From an uncultured Bacteroidales bacterium (GTDB taxonomy: Bacteria > Bacteroidota > Bacteroidia > Bacteroidales > Paludibacteraceae): a DNA stretch of 48,975 bases. Shown here one piece after another: positions 41,924 to 48,975 of the stretch. The stretch's first letter is position 1. Each line of letters starts with the position of its first letter. The notes beneath the pieces are model-generated. The model made no database searches, was not told the DNA's origin, and was given only the letters and a program-made list of their open reading frames with translations. A program made the position numbers and the translations under genes. The stretch covers positions 1-48,975 of the forward strand of contig CAMUYI010000012.1 in the NCBI GenBank assembly GCA_947164985.1. Direction: 5' to 3'.

Positions 41924-42784
41924 TTATGCAAAAAAGACCGAGAAATCTGCCGTTAAAGGAATGCCTAATATGCGGAAATGGCTTGGAGAAACACATCCCA
42001 TCTGCTGAAACTCGAGTGCCATGTGGCTCAAATCGTAGTAACCGTGTTCAAGGGCGACGGACATCAAGTCTATATTGTTGCCGTTCGCAGCCTGCTGTTG
42101 CATGGATTGCAGGGCACGGTGGAAACGGCGCAAGCGAATGAACTGCTTGGGAGGAATACCGACATATGTGCGGAACACGCGCAGGAACTGCCGCTCGCCT
42201 AAACATGCTGCAGACGCCATTTCTGCGGCAGATATATTGCCTTTGACGGCGTCGCAAACGGCTATCACTTTCTGCAAACGCGTATAATGGATATCCTCTT
42301 TATGCGGAAGATGACCCAAAAAGAACGCATCTAACAACGGTGCGATATGTTCCGCTCTTTCGTTTTGTTTGAAAATCCGGTCTAACTGCATCAACCCTTC
42401 ATCGCCGTATTGCTCCGCCGTCAACACTTTCCCCGATAATTGCTGGAGGTCAATACCTAAAAGAGCATGCATCCCTCCTGGTTCAAAATCCAATAACATC
42501 CCTTCGAACCAACCGCTTAAGGTCGTCATCGAGATGGACTGCTGGTACGCACCTACCAGCGTCAAACCGTCTGCCTTCACGCCGTTGATATCCACCGTCG
42601 TGTTGCGCATAAAAATCAAACTTCCGTAATTGGGAAGAAACGTCTGCACATGTTTCCCGTTCACGAAACGGGGGTCATCTTCAGGCGGCGTCATGGTGTC
42701 TGTCGAACCCTCTGCGCGCACGAACACGTAGCGCGTTATATAAGGTCTCAGCGACGGTGTCGGTGGTATAATTTGGAAAAACAT
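41924..42784 (-). CDS. AraC-family transcriptional regulator (DUF6597-type N-terminus)
   Basis: 286 residues. The N-terminal domain (MFFQIIPPTPSLRPYITRYV) matches the DUF6597/AraC-like sensor domain. The C-terminal double HTH includes AAEMASAACLGERQFLRVF followed by YVGIPPKQFIRLRRFHRAL and the second-helix region HGYYDLSHMALEFQQMGCVS. It lies 2 bp downstream of the sensor kinase, so it is co-transcribed; it has no receiver domain, so it is not a direct phosphotransfer partner. Confidence 0.92.
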   Translation of the reverse strand: MFFQIIPPTPSLRPYITRYVFVRAEGSTDTMTPPEDDPRFVNGKHVQTFLPNYGSLIFMRNTTVDINGVKADGLTLVGAYQQSISMTTLSGWFEGMLLDFEPGGMHALLGIDLQQLSGKVLTAEQYGDEGLMQLDRIFKQNERAEHIAPLLDAFFLGHLPHKEDIHYTRLQKVIAVCDAVKGNISAAEMASAACLGERQFLRVFRTYVGIPPKQFIRLRRFHRALQSMQQQAANGNNIDLMSVALEHGYYDLSHMALEFQQMGCVSPSHFRILGIPLTADFSVFFA

Positions 42785-42786
42785 TA

Positions 42787-44769
42787 CTACCTCCTCAAAT
42801 AAATATAGAATGTAGTACCTTTGGGCGATGTCTCGAACTCGATTCGTCCGCCCGAACCTTCAACAATATGCTTTGAGATAGCCAGACCAAGACCGTTACC
42901 GTTGGATTTTGTGGTGAAGTTCGGCTGGAAGATACGTGCCTGAATGTCCTCCGGAATGCCTGTTCCGTCGTCGGAGATAGAGATCTGCACTTCTCGCTCC
43001 GAATAAGCGGCATTGAGTACCACGATGATATCGGTCGGCGAAGCCTGCAGGGCATTCTTGATAATATTGACAAACACCTGACTAATCTGTTCATTATCAG
43101 CCAGTACCGTCACACCGGAGTCCGCGCCTACATAACGAACCGGGATCTGCTCATCATTCTCCCGTTGCAGGGTAATGACGTTCGATAGTTTCTCGGCAAT
43201 ATCCACTTCGGTCGTCACCACTTCGGGCTGTTTCGCCAGCGCCGAGAAGGACTGCGCGATATGGGCTAAGTTATCGATCTCCGCGATCAGCATTTTAGTC
43301 GTCTTGTCGAAGTACTCGTCAAAGCCGTCCGTGCCGCGCTTGAGTTGCAACTTTTGCACGGATAACTTCATAGGAGTCAACGGGTTATTGATCTCATGGG
43401 CTATCTGCCGCGCCATCGTGCGCCATGCACCTTCGCGTTCGGCACGAGCTAAATGCGCCGCACTCTCTTCCACCTGATCGACCAATATATTATACCGCTC
43501 TACCAACGCACCCAACTCATCGTGGTACGGATAGTTGATATGACTGTCGTGACCGCCTATCTCAAAGCGCCGCATCTTATCCGTCAGGATCGATATCGGT
43601 GCGGTCATCGACTTGGCAGCGGCAAACGAGAAAACAAGGGCTAAGATTAGCACGATGATATACGGCGGCAACAGGCGCGCCAACAACGCATCGACCTCCT
43701 CATTGCGCGTGCGCTCGCTCATGAAGTAAGGTATGGCGATATAGCCGATCGTCACAAACGAACCGTTATGGAAGGGGATATAAGATACCAAGTATGGGTG
43801 CGAACCGATATATTCGTAGCACAAGGTAGCATGCTCTTCGCTGAAGATCGCCTCCGGCGCCATGCGTTTCGACAAGACGCCGCTGTTAAAGAGCATCGGA
43901 GAGGACGAAGCGAGCAACTCACCATTCAGCCCATAGACATGGATATCCTGATTCATGTCGTACGCCAAGTCATGCAGGTCGATCGCCAGACCTTGCGCCT
44001 GATCGGTCGTCAAAGCGACATCCCAATAATAGAGCGACCGCAAGAAAGACTGAACATATTCCGATCGCATCTGCAAGTCATGCCGCTGATGCTGCTCGTT
44101 CGTGCGATGCACATAGCGGATCGACATAAAAAAGACATAGATAAACACCGCCAGAACAGGCGTCATCACGATATATAAGATACGCGTTGAGAGCCGCATG
44201 TTACGGATACCCTTATTCCAAATCAGACCGATAATACCGATGAGTATCACCAAACCAAATAGAACATGGCAAAGGTAGAAATAGAGCCGTGATTTGGCGT
44301 AGGTTCTGGTATCCGATTCGATAAGTTGGCGGAAGGAGAACGTCTGCGAACTCAGCGTCTTCTCATCGATATATTCCTGCGGTTCGAGGTACTGTACCGG
44401 CAACACAGTCAGCACATTGTAGATACCGGCCTTTGACCACCGTGCCATGGTTTTCGCATTCGCAAAACTCAACTCACGCCATGTATCATAAGACGACAGA
44501 TAAACAGCACCCGAGGCCAGCCGGTTCGACGACCAATAGACCATCTGCCGCGCATCGAAGACATAGAAGAACACCTCGTCCTTCCCCTCCGCAAGCGCAC
44601 GGATACTATCCAGCGGCGCATTGTGCATCAAGGCCTCACACAGCACAGCCGTCTGCTTCTCCGCCTCCACCTGCCGTTTACTCAACGCCTTCTCTTCTGC
44701 CCCACTCCGACAGGCCATCATCATCCCCGCCAGCACGATAAATCCTATGAATCGAAAATATTTACTCAT
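42787..44769 (-). CDS. Sensor histidine kinase with lipoprotein-type signal
   Basis: 660 residues from the ATG at 44769. The N-terminus MSKYFRFIGFIVLAGMMMAC looks like a lipoprotein signal (lipobox MMAC, Cys20). Two transmembrane pairs and an extracytoplasmic sensor region follow; then a HAMP-like linker (SMTAPISILTDKMRRF), the H-box RQIAHEINNPLTPMKLSVQK (His about 458), and the ATPase N, G1 and G2 boxes (NIIKNALQAS, ISDDGTGIP, GNGLGLAISKHIVEGSGG). The kinase core is NtrY-like. The -7 box ends only 8 bases before the ATG, so the mRNA is nearly leaderless. Alternative starts further upstream contain no homology. Confidence 0.9.
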   Translation of the reverse strand: MSKYFRFIGFIVLAGMMMACRSGAEEKALSKRQVEAEKQTAVLCEALMHNAPLDSIRALAEGKDEVFFYVFDARQMVYWSSNRLASGAVYLSSYDTWRELSFANAKTMARWSKAGIYNVLTVLPVQYLEPQEYIDEKTLSSQTFSFRQLIESDTRTYAKSRLYFYLCHVLFGLVILIGIIGLIWNKGIRNMRLSTRILYIVMTPVLAVFIYVFFMSIRYVHRTNEQHQRHDLQMRSEYVQSFLRSLYYWDVALTTDQAQGLAIDLHDLAYDMNQDIHVYGLNGELLASSSPMLFNSGVLSKRMAPEAIFSEEHATLCYEYIGSHPYLVSYIPFHNGSFVTIGYIAIPYFMSERTRNEEVDALLARLLPPYIIVLILALVFSFAAAKSMTAPISILTDKMRRFEIGGHDSHINYPYHDELGALVERYNILVDQVEESAAHLARAEREGAWRTMARQIAHEINNPLTPMKLSVQKLQLKRGTDGFDEYFDKTTKMLIAEIDNLAHIAQSFSALAKQPEVVTTEVDIAEKLSNVITLQRENDEQIPVRYVGADSGVTVLADNEQISQVFVNIIKNALQASPTDIIVVLNAAYSEREVQISISDDGTGIPEDIQARIFQPNFTTKSNGNGLGLAISKHIVEGSGGRIEFETSPKGTTFYIYLRR

Positions 44770-44777
44770 TCCGCCTG

Positions 44778-44808
44778 CAAAGGTACAACAAATATTTGAG
44801 ATATGCAA
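44778..44808 (-). promoter_or_regulatory. Bacteroidetes-type promoter for the sensor kinase gene
   Basis: TTGCA (44804-44808), 18 bp, TACCTTTG (44778-44785). The ATG begins 9 bases after the last G of the -7 box. Confidence 0.8.
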
Positions 44809-44876
44809 GGATTTAAGGTTTTTTTTTCCGCCTTTGCGCCTAGTGTGGCTCGGAATCCTATCTTCTTTGTTATGTG

Positions 44877-44904
44877 CGCGGGAAGTCATACCCGCGTTTT
44901 TTTT
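44877..44904 (+). terminator. Intrinsic-terminator-like hairpin with no plus-strand gene before it
   Basis: CGCGGG and CCCGCG pair around an 8-base loop and are followed by eight T. No plus-strand gene precedes it, so it may end antisense transcription into the kinase gene or close a short RNA. Confidence 0.45.
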
Positions 44905-45053
44905 CCATTTCAGGGCAATATAATTGCCAGCTATTATACCGTCTATGCGCGCACATTCATGTGCGCATTTCTCATCCCGCTTCTTTAGTGTGGGCTCGGG
45001 CATAGGCAGATTAGCCCCTCGCTGTCATATCTCCACGATATGACATTCCTGGC

Positions 45054-45130
45054 TTGCGGAGCGTGCGGTATTCTCTCTTGTATCCGCTCAAGCTTGGCGG
45101 ATAGACAATACCGCCCTGCCCGCTCCGCAA
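45054..45130. repeat. 77-bp compound inverted repeat
   Basis: Three stacked complementary blocks: TTGCGGAGCG/CGCTCCGCAA outside, GCGGTATT/AATACCGC in the middle, and TATCCGC/GCGGATA inside, closing a TCAAGCTTG loop. It could be a structured RNA or a hairpin mobile element. Confidence 0.7.
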
Positions 45131-45311
45131 CCCCCGCGCTGGATGTGCCATCGGTATGTGCTATCCGCAACGCAACCCACCTTCGTCAGTTTCCAGAAGT
45201 TATCGTGCCCTTGTGGCTAAGAAATTTCATTCTGGACACAAAAAGAAAGGCGGTGGCATCTCTGCCTCCGCCTATCTCCGTCTATTTCAGGTGGATTGTA
45301 TCCACCGCTTA

Positions 45312-45428
45312 TCACCTCACCTCTTGTCCTTGTAAGGTATATACCTTCTCTCCGCGGAGGATGAGGATTTGACCGGCACGCAGACTTTTTGCTGCAGTTA
45401 TGAATGATAAAGAATAATCCTTTTTCAT
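45312..45428 (-). pseudogene. Orphan C-terminal tail of a BspA-like secreted protein
   Basis: A 38-codon frame ends with GQILILRGEKVYTLQGQEVR, nearly the same as the tail of the surface protein at 14601-15887 (GQIYILRGEKVYTLQGQEVK). The nucleotide similarity covers about 60 bp. The upstream part of any parent gene is missing; instead the DUF262-HNH gene ends 12 bp before it. The best reading is the 3' remnant of a secreted-protein gene replaced by the restriction-like cassette. It has an ATG and could be translated, but without a signal peptide. Confidence 0.65.
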
Positions 45429-45440
45429 ATCGTGTTTTAT

Positions 45441-46523
45441 TTATTTGCTGCTTTTTCGCCGGTTACAATCTCTGCACAACATTTGGCAGTTATCCGGCGT
45501 AGTATGTCCGCCTTGCGACCACGGCGTAATATGGTCGGCTTCCATTTCTTCGATCTCAAAATGTTTGCCACAAATAGGGCAGATTCCTTTCTGCTTTTCG
45601 TATTGACGGCGCTTGGTGTTTCCGTCGAAAGCACGGATCTGTAGGTGCCGCTCATCCGCGTCAAAGACGTACCAATAAATGCCTTTCTGATTGCCAACAT
45701 CGGAGTCTTGAATCAAGTCGGAAATGCGTTGCTCCATTTCCTCAATATTGATGTGTTCGGAGCCATATTTATTGTAAATAGCGCCCCAGTCCACACCTTT
45801 CATCACAGAGCGGTATTTGAATTTGGCTTGTACCCAGTTGATGACTTGTTGGAAATAGAGCCAAAGAGCCGTAGCATCGGAGTCTTTGATAGAATGTTCC
45901 GCCATGTATTGCTCAATCTGTCCGCCGCTGATCCAGTCGAGTACGGTTTCCAAATAATCCTGCTGAATAGGCGAACCTGTGAGATATTTATTGCCCATGA
46001 GGTACGCACCGCAGTTGGATTTGGAGAAATAGCGTTTGGCGTCACTTAGCCACGGCGAAGCATACACGGCGTTCAGCAGTTCCTGGTTCGTCAGTTTCTT
46101 GCCGGCTATATTAATGGTCTTGAACCATTTCAGTTTCTCTTTGTCTGTTCCGGTACAGCGGTAGATATAGAGTTCGTAATTGAGAATCTGCTCTTTTTCC
46201 TCTTTTGTCAGATTGTCAAAGTAACGGAACATATGCGCAAAGTCACCATTCACGTATTGGCATATAGAAACCGTACGTTGCTGACCGTCAATAATCTCAA
46301 AAGTACCATCATCGTTAACCGACCAATACATCACATTGAGCGGAAAATCCTGTGTAATAGTGTCAATTACAGCATCGCGCTCTTTGTCGTTGTAGACAAA
46401 CTCGCGCTGAAATGGCGGACGCACGTCCAGGTTTCCTCCATAGGCTTTTACTCCTGCTTCTTGATTGTCCACATAGCCTTCTGTCAACTCGCGAACGGTA
46501 ATTTTGTGTAATTCTATCTTCAT
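45441..46523 (-). CDS. DUF262 domain protein with C-terminal HNH nuclease
   Basis: 360 residues. The N-terminal DUF262 (ParB-like) domain shows VRPPFQREFVYND (about 34-46) and the I-I-D-G-Q-Q-R-T motif (about 77-84). The C-terminal HNH zinc-finger nuclease has CPICGKHFEIEEMEADHITP followed by WSQGGHTTPDNCQMLCRDCN (about 315-354). DUF262-nuclease proteins include GmrS/GmrD, BrxU and SspE, which cut phage DNA in a modification-sensitive way. Here it follows an EcoRI-type adenine methylase by 6 bp, so a restriction role is likely. Composition is more AT-rich than the window core. Confidence 0.88.
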   Translation of the reverse strand: MKIELHKITVRELTEGYVDNQEAGVKAYGGNLDVRPPFQREFVYNDKERDAVIDTITQDFPLNVMYWSVNDDGTFEIIDGQQRTVSICQYVNGDFAHMFRYFDNLTKEEKEQILNYELYIYRCTGTDKEKLKWFKTINIAGKKLTNQELLNAVYASPWLSDAKRYFSKSNCGAYLMGNKYLTGSPIQQDYLETVLDWISGGQIEQYMAEHSIKDSDATALWLYFQQVINWVQAKFKYRSVMKGVDWGAIYNKYGSEHINIEEMEQRISDLIQDSDVGNQKGIYWYVFDADERHLQIRAFDGNTKRRQYEKQKGICPICGKHFEIEEMEADHITPWSQGGHTTPDNCQMLCRDCNRRKSSK

Positions 46524-46529
46524 GGCTTT

Positions 46530-47621
46530 CTATTTTTTGCGACGGATAAATATACGGGTATATACGGCTTTCCCATTAAGAACGGCAGCTCCTAAACCTC
46601 CTCCATATTTTATAGTTGGATTAAACTTAAGTTCTTCCAATATTTCTTTTGGAGCATTTGCGTACGTATTTCCACTCGCCTGCCAAATAATCTCAAATTG
46701 GTCTGGATTGTATTTGTCCAAGAAGGTAATTGGCACACCCATAACTCCATCGTAGTCACAAGGAATGTCACTTGATTTATCAACATTTATTGCCTCATAA
46801 TTATCATATTTTGGATATTCTTCAGGAGTAAAATGTTTATATAAGACCAGATCTTCATGACGTTGAGGGTAGTCCAAATTAGTAAACCATCTAACACCTT
46901 TAACACGAATATATTTTATACCATTCTCATCAACTCTATATCCTGCGGCATTAAGCGGGTAAGAATCAGGAACTCTAAATTCTCTATCCCCACTATGAAT
47001 ACTGGCACCCATCCATATAATATTGTCTCTTACTAAAGGAAATGTATCCTTTGTAACAATGGTATTTACATTTACAATAATAAGAAAATTCTTCTTGTAT
47101 TCAACTAATTGTGCTAAATATTCACGAAACAGAGAAAATGGCGGATTTGTAACTACGATATCGGCTTCTTTTAGTAAATCGATACACTCCTGAGAACGAA
47201 AATCGCCATTTCCTTTGAGTATAGAAATAACATTCTTATCATTCTGCATGAGGTACTTTACATCAGCAAGATTAATTGCGCCATCTCCATTTACATCGGT
47301 AACTTCAGTTATTTCTACTTTATAAGCAATCTTCTTGGGGTCATCTACTGTATCGCCAAAATCCAATAACAACTCATTGCCGGAAACAGGAGAACCATTA
47401 TAACAAGTAGCAATCAGTTTTTTCAAACCGAGTGCGTTAAAGTTCAAGGCAAAGTACTTGAAGAAATTACTTTCGTACGGGTCGTCACAATTACATAACA
47501 CCACTTTTCCTTGAAAGTGTTGCTTGTAATACTTTACTTCTTTTTCAATATCCACCAATTGAGTGTAGAACTCATCTTTTTTGGCCTTGCCGGCTGCATG
47601 CAAATCTGCGTTTCCTGCCAT
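46530..47621 (-). CDS. EcoRI-family adenine-specific DNA methyltransferase
   Basis: 363 residues. Starts with GNADLHAAGKAKKDEFYTQ, typical of M.EcoRI-like enzymes. It carries the SAM-site region VVLCNCDDPYESNFF (instead of the usual G-x-G) and the catalytic NPPF (about 159-162) in ADIVVTNPPFSLFREYLA. A calcium-loop-like insert DVNGDGAINLAD (about 109-120) resembles a dockerin repeat and is, from memory, common in Bacteroidetes members. Probable N6-adenine methylation; recognition site unknown. First gene of a two-gene unit with the DUF262-HNH nuclease. Confidence 0.92.
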   Translation of the reverse strand: MAGNADLHAAGKAKKDEFYTQLVDIEKEVKYYKQHFQGKVVLCNCDDPYESNFFKYFALNFNALGLKKLIATCYNGSPVSGNELLLDFGDTVDDPKKIAYKVEITEVTDVNGDGAINLADVKYLMQNDKNVISILKGNGDFRSQECIDLLKEADIVVTNPPFSLFREYLAQLVEYKKNFLIIVNVNTIVTKDTFPLVRDNIIWMGASIHSGDREFRVPDSYPLNAAGYRVDENGIKYIRVKGVRWFTNLDYPQRHEDLVLYKHFTPEEYPKYDNYEAINVDKSSDIPCDYDGVMGVPITFLDKYNPDQFEIIWQASGNTYANAPKEILEELKFNPTIKYGGGLGAAVLNGKAVYTRIFIRRKK

Positions 47622-47641
47622 AGATTGATAGTTGTTTTGTG

Positions 47642-47671
47642 CAAAACTATCAATCCACCAACAGGCACAAA
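47642..47671 (-). promoter_or_regulatory. Bacteroidetes-type promoter for the methylase-nuclease unit
   Basis: TTTG (47668-47671), 18 bp, TAGTTTTG (47642-47649), 20 bp before the methylase ATG. Confidence 0.75.
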
Positions 47672-47687
47672 AAAGTGTGAACCTCTA

Positions 47688-47864
47688 TTCGCGTTCACGA
47701 AGGAGCCTAGGAAGAACCTCCGCCTATACTCAATAGAAAGTCCACACAAAATATGAACTTTATTTGAGTATAGATGGAATGTCCCATTGTAGGCACATTC
47801 GTGAAGCATTTACCCGTTTCGTTGAGAAATCAGTTTCCTAGGCTTTTTTCTTTTCGAACGCGAA
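47688..47864. mobile_element. Nested inverted-repeat element, MITE-like
   Basis: Perfect outer arms TTCGCGTTC (47688-47696) and GAACGCGAA (47856-47864). Inside them are CCTAGGAA and TTCCTAGG, and further inside TATACTCAATAGAAAGT (47725-47741) faces ACTTTATTTGAGTATA (47757-47772). It carries no gene. It could be a non-autonomous element or a long hairpin RNA; no target-site duplication was proven. Confidence 0.5.
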
Positions 47865-47933
47865 ATAATAGTCTGCTTATTATTTTAATATTTTGTCAGC
47901 GCAACGCTTTGCGCTCATTATTGTCTTTTCCTC

Positions 47934-47957
47934 AAAGTGGTCATATTCGACCACTTT
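47934..47957. terminator. Bidirectional terminator-like hairpin
   Basis: AAAGTGGTC and GACCACTTT pair around ATATTC, followed by T on the plus strand and preceded by the complementary A-run. It would end transcription from the zeta-like unit. Confidence 0.5.
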
Positions 47958-48052
47958 TTAATTATGCCGTATTCGCCATAATTAGTAGTAGGTCCTTCTG
48001 TTTAACGTCTAAGACCTGACGGCCGCATTTCCGCTCGCGGCAAAGCGATGGT

Positions 48053-48205
48053 TTAGAGTGCTACAGAATATGGATCTACATAAAGCACTTCACCGTTCTC
48101 ACTAAAAATGAGCGGTTGGTTGTCACGACGATGTTGTTCAACAAGTTTACGATGGCTTTGTTGCAGGCCAATACTCAACATGGCCTCTAATTCACGTTCA
48201 CTCAT
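48053..48205 (-). CDS. 50-aa partner protein of the zeta-like kinase
   Basis: The ATG at 48205 overlaps the stop of the kinase gene (ATGA). The product begins MSERELEAMLSIGLQQSHRK and ends LIFSENGEVLYVDPYSVAL. The helical N-terminus and the ENGEVxxVxP-like end resemble small proteins seen next to zeta-toxin-like genes in Bacteroides, here recalled from memory. It could be an antitoxin or a DNA-binding accessory. The tight coupling supports that it is a real gene. Confidence 0.6.
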   Translation of the reverse strand: MSERELEAMLSIGLQQSHRKLVEQHRRDNQPLIFSENGEVLYVDPYSVAL

Positions 48206-48774
48206 ATCTTCAGTAATAATTGATTCCACATCTTTTCCTCTACAATATCCATAGTGGAGGCTTTCTTTCTTGCAACTAGTTGTGCAGGTGATTTGATATT
48301 ATTATACACCAACACGCTATCACAGATAGGCATATACAAATTCAGCAAATTATATATTCCTCGTTTAAAACGGCGGCGGATATCCTCTTCGGGGATATTA
48401 TGTCCTCCGTTGCTGACACGTTGTGCCACACGCAGAATAGCTTGTTCCTCATTCTCCAAAAAGAAGAAAATAAGGTGCACCTTGTATCCTAACTCCTGAG
48501 CGCGATGTACCAATTGTACATATGAACGCGTCGCCAGAGTCGTTTCTATTGCAAAATCAACCTTCTGCGGCAATAACTCGTCAATGCGTTGTAGCATAAT
48601 TCTTCCTGCTTGAAAAGAAACCGTTTCCGGCGCAAAAGGCGATAAACCACGAGCGATCTCATCGGCATTGACAAAGTTCGGACAATGCAAAATGTCAGGA
48701 AGCAGATTGAACGAGGCGGTTGTTTTTCCCGCGCCATTTGGACCTGCAATGATATATAAATTAGGACTTTGCAT
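48202..48774 (-). CDS. Zeta-toxin-family P-loop kinase
   Basis: 190 residues. Walker A is GPNGAGKTTA (about 11-20). The acidic region FVNADEIARGLSPFAPETVS and FAIETTLATRSYVQLVHRAQ follow the zeta-toxin/AAA_33 layout, and a late Arg-rich lid is RRRFKRGIYNLL. Zeta toxins phosphorylate UDP-N-acetylglucosamine; many bacterial relatives in this class are uncharacterised. It is co-transcribed with the 50-aa gene and has its own promoter. Confidence 0.88.
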   Translation of the reverse strand: MQSPNLYIIAGPNGAGKTTASFNLLPDILHCPNFVNADEIARGLSPFAPETVSFQAGRIMLQRIDELLPQKVDFAIETTLATRSYVQLVHRAQELGYKVHLIFFFLENEEQAILRVAQRVSNGGHNIPEEDIRRRFKRGIYNLLNLYMPICDSVLVYNNIKSPAQLVARKKASTMDIVEEKMWNQLLLKI

Positions 48775-48797
48775 TTTCTATTTCCGATTTTGCGCTG

Positions 48798-48828
48798 CAA
48801 AATTACAACAAATATTTGAAATACACAA
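48798..48828 (-). promoter_or_regulatory. Bacteroidetes-type promoter for the zeta-like unit
   Basis: TTGTG (48824-48828), 18 bp, TAATTTTG (48798-48805), 23 bp before the ATG. Confidence 0.75.
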
Positions 48829-48926
48829 GGATTTAACGATAAAAATCGAATTTATTTGAGTTTTTAGCGGGAAATACTTGTTATTTGCACTAATGTGCGA
48901 CTGTACTTTCGAAGGGTCCCTTTTGA

Positions 48927-48975
48927 TGTGACCCCAAAAAGTTGGACGGATTATTAAATCTATTTTATTTGAGAT
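48927..48975. mobile_element. Probable terminal inverted repeat of an IS3-family element (edge)
   Basis: TGTGACCCCAAAAAGTTGGA followed by CGG is close to the T-G-x-x-C-C-C-C-A-A-A-A-A-G-T-x-x-G-A-C ends of IS3/IS150-type insertion sequences. The rest of the element would lie beyond the window, so neither transposase nor target duplication can be seen. Confidence 0.5.

Larger units (their letters stand above)
44770..45311. other. Non-coding region rich in inverted repeats
   Basis: 540 bp with no supported gene. Seven inverted repeats occur in sequence: 44877-44904 (CGCGGG/CCCGCG then eight T), 44914-44928 (GGCAAT/ATTGCC), 44949-44966 (GCGCACAT/ATGTGCGC), 45023-45045 (TGTCATATC/GATATGACA), 45054-45130 (long compound stem), 45248-45273 (AGGCGG/CCGCCT) and 45290-45306 (GGTGGAT/ATCCACC). 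Confidence 0.75.
47622..48052. other. Non-coding region with a promoter and many inverted repeats
   Basis: AT-rich, no gene supported. It holds the methylase promoter, a nested inverted-repeat element (47688-47864), and hairpins at 47898-47915 (AGCGCAA/TTGCGCT), 47934-47957 (AAAGTGGTC/GACCACTTT, bordered by T and A runs), 47959-47984 (TAATTATG/CATAATTA) and 48022-48041 (GCCGC/GCGGC). Confidence 0.7.

Noticed and set aside
44770..45003. N-terminal extension of the sensor kinase to 45003
   Set aside because: It would cross the promoter at 44778-44808 and the hairpin region, and the conserved signal sequence starts at 44769.
45054..45130. Integron attC site
   Set aside because: The conserved RYYYAAC and GTTRRRY boxes are missing, and there is no integrase or cassette array in the window.
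1..48975. tRNA, rRNA or tmRNA genes
   Set aside because: I looked through the intergenic gaps by eye and saw no T-loop or cloverleaf candidate; nearly all gaps are short or repeat-filled.

Overview
The window is a compact bacterial chromosome segment from the order Bacteroidales (Bacteroidota). The evidence is a SusC/TonB-type receptor with a carboxypeptidase-regulatory N-terminal domain, a GSCFA protein, a DUF4296 lipoprotein, a bifunctional RibBA, an NTP_transf_5 protein, and a Bacteroidetes-only promoter style. That promoter is a TTG-type -33 box, 18 bp, then a TAnnTTTG -7 box, and it recurs upstream of at least eight genes. A BspA-like surface protein with a short C-terminal tail suggests a host-associated or gut lineage. 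Genus cannot be told from this sequence.

Layout. 1-8.4 kb: the end of a secreted-protein gene, then ribBA, an LptF/G-type permease and cdd (minus operon), divergent valS, then a GSCFA protein and a LolC/FtsX-like permease. 8.4-14.5 kb: small envelope genes and housekeeping genes (rsmE, prfA, folD, ffh), with an S23-type four-helix-bundle gene between arrays of hairpin repeats. 14.6-18.9 kb: a BspA-like protein, an 800-bp control region with tandem promoters and a SAM-II riboswitch/attenuator, then metK-lspA-DUF4296. 18.9-35.5 kb: one very tight minus-strand gene train (M16 protease, era, then a glycan/lipid-tailoring cluster, ending in holA). 35.5-39.2 kb: threonine/glutamate catabolism (gdhA-kbl-tdh). 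39.3-44.8 kb: a TonB-dependent receptor with an AraC regulator and a lipoprotein-like sensor kinase. 44.8-49 kb: an accessory region with dense inverted repeats, an EcoRI-family adenine methylase next to a DUF262-HNH nuclease, a zeta-toxin-like kinase with a 50-aa partner, and probably the end of an IS3-family element at the right edge.

Three things stand out. (1) A dispersed hairpin repeat lies between 11.1 and 16.7 kb. Its flanks are constant (GTTAARATG before, GTTAA after) while the stem varies in sequence and length but always stays self-complementary, with a 3-nt loop. (2) Several other repeats, mostly with a 7-nt unit, have entered genes in frame (ribBA, valS, metK, an aminotransferase, a GSCFA protein, a TonB receptor, and three times in one membrane protein). 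(3) A gene cluster resembles the Arn lipid A-aminosugar pathway in plan (DegT aminotransferase, SDR, ArnC-like GT2, two SMR half-flippases, GT-C-like membrane proteins) but carries two ATP-grasp ligases. This suggests an aminoacylated or amide-decorated sugar. The metK leader also shows a readable SAM-II attenuation switch.
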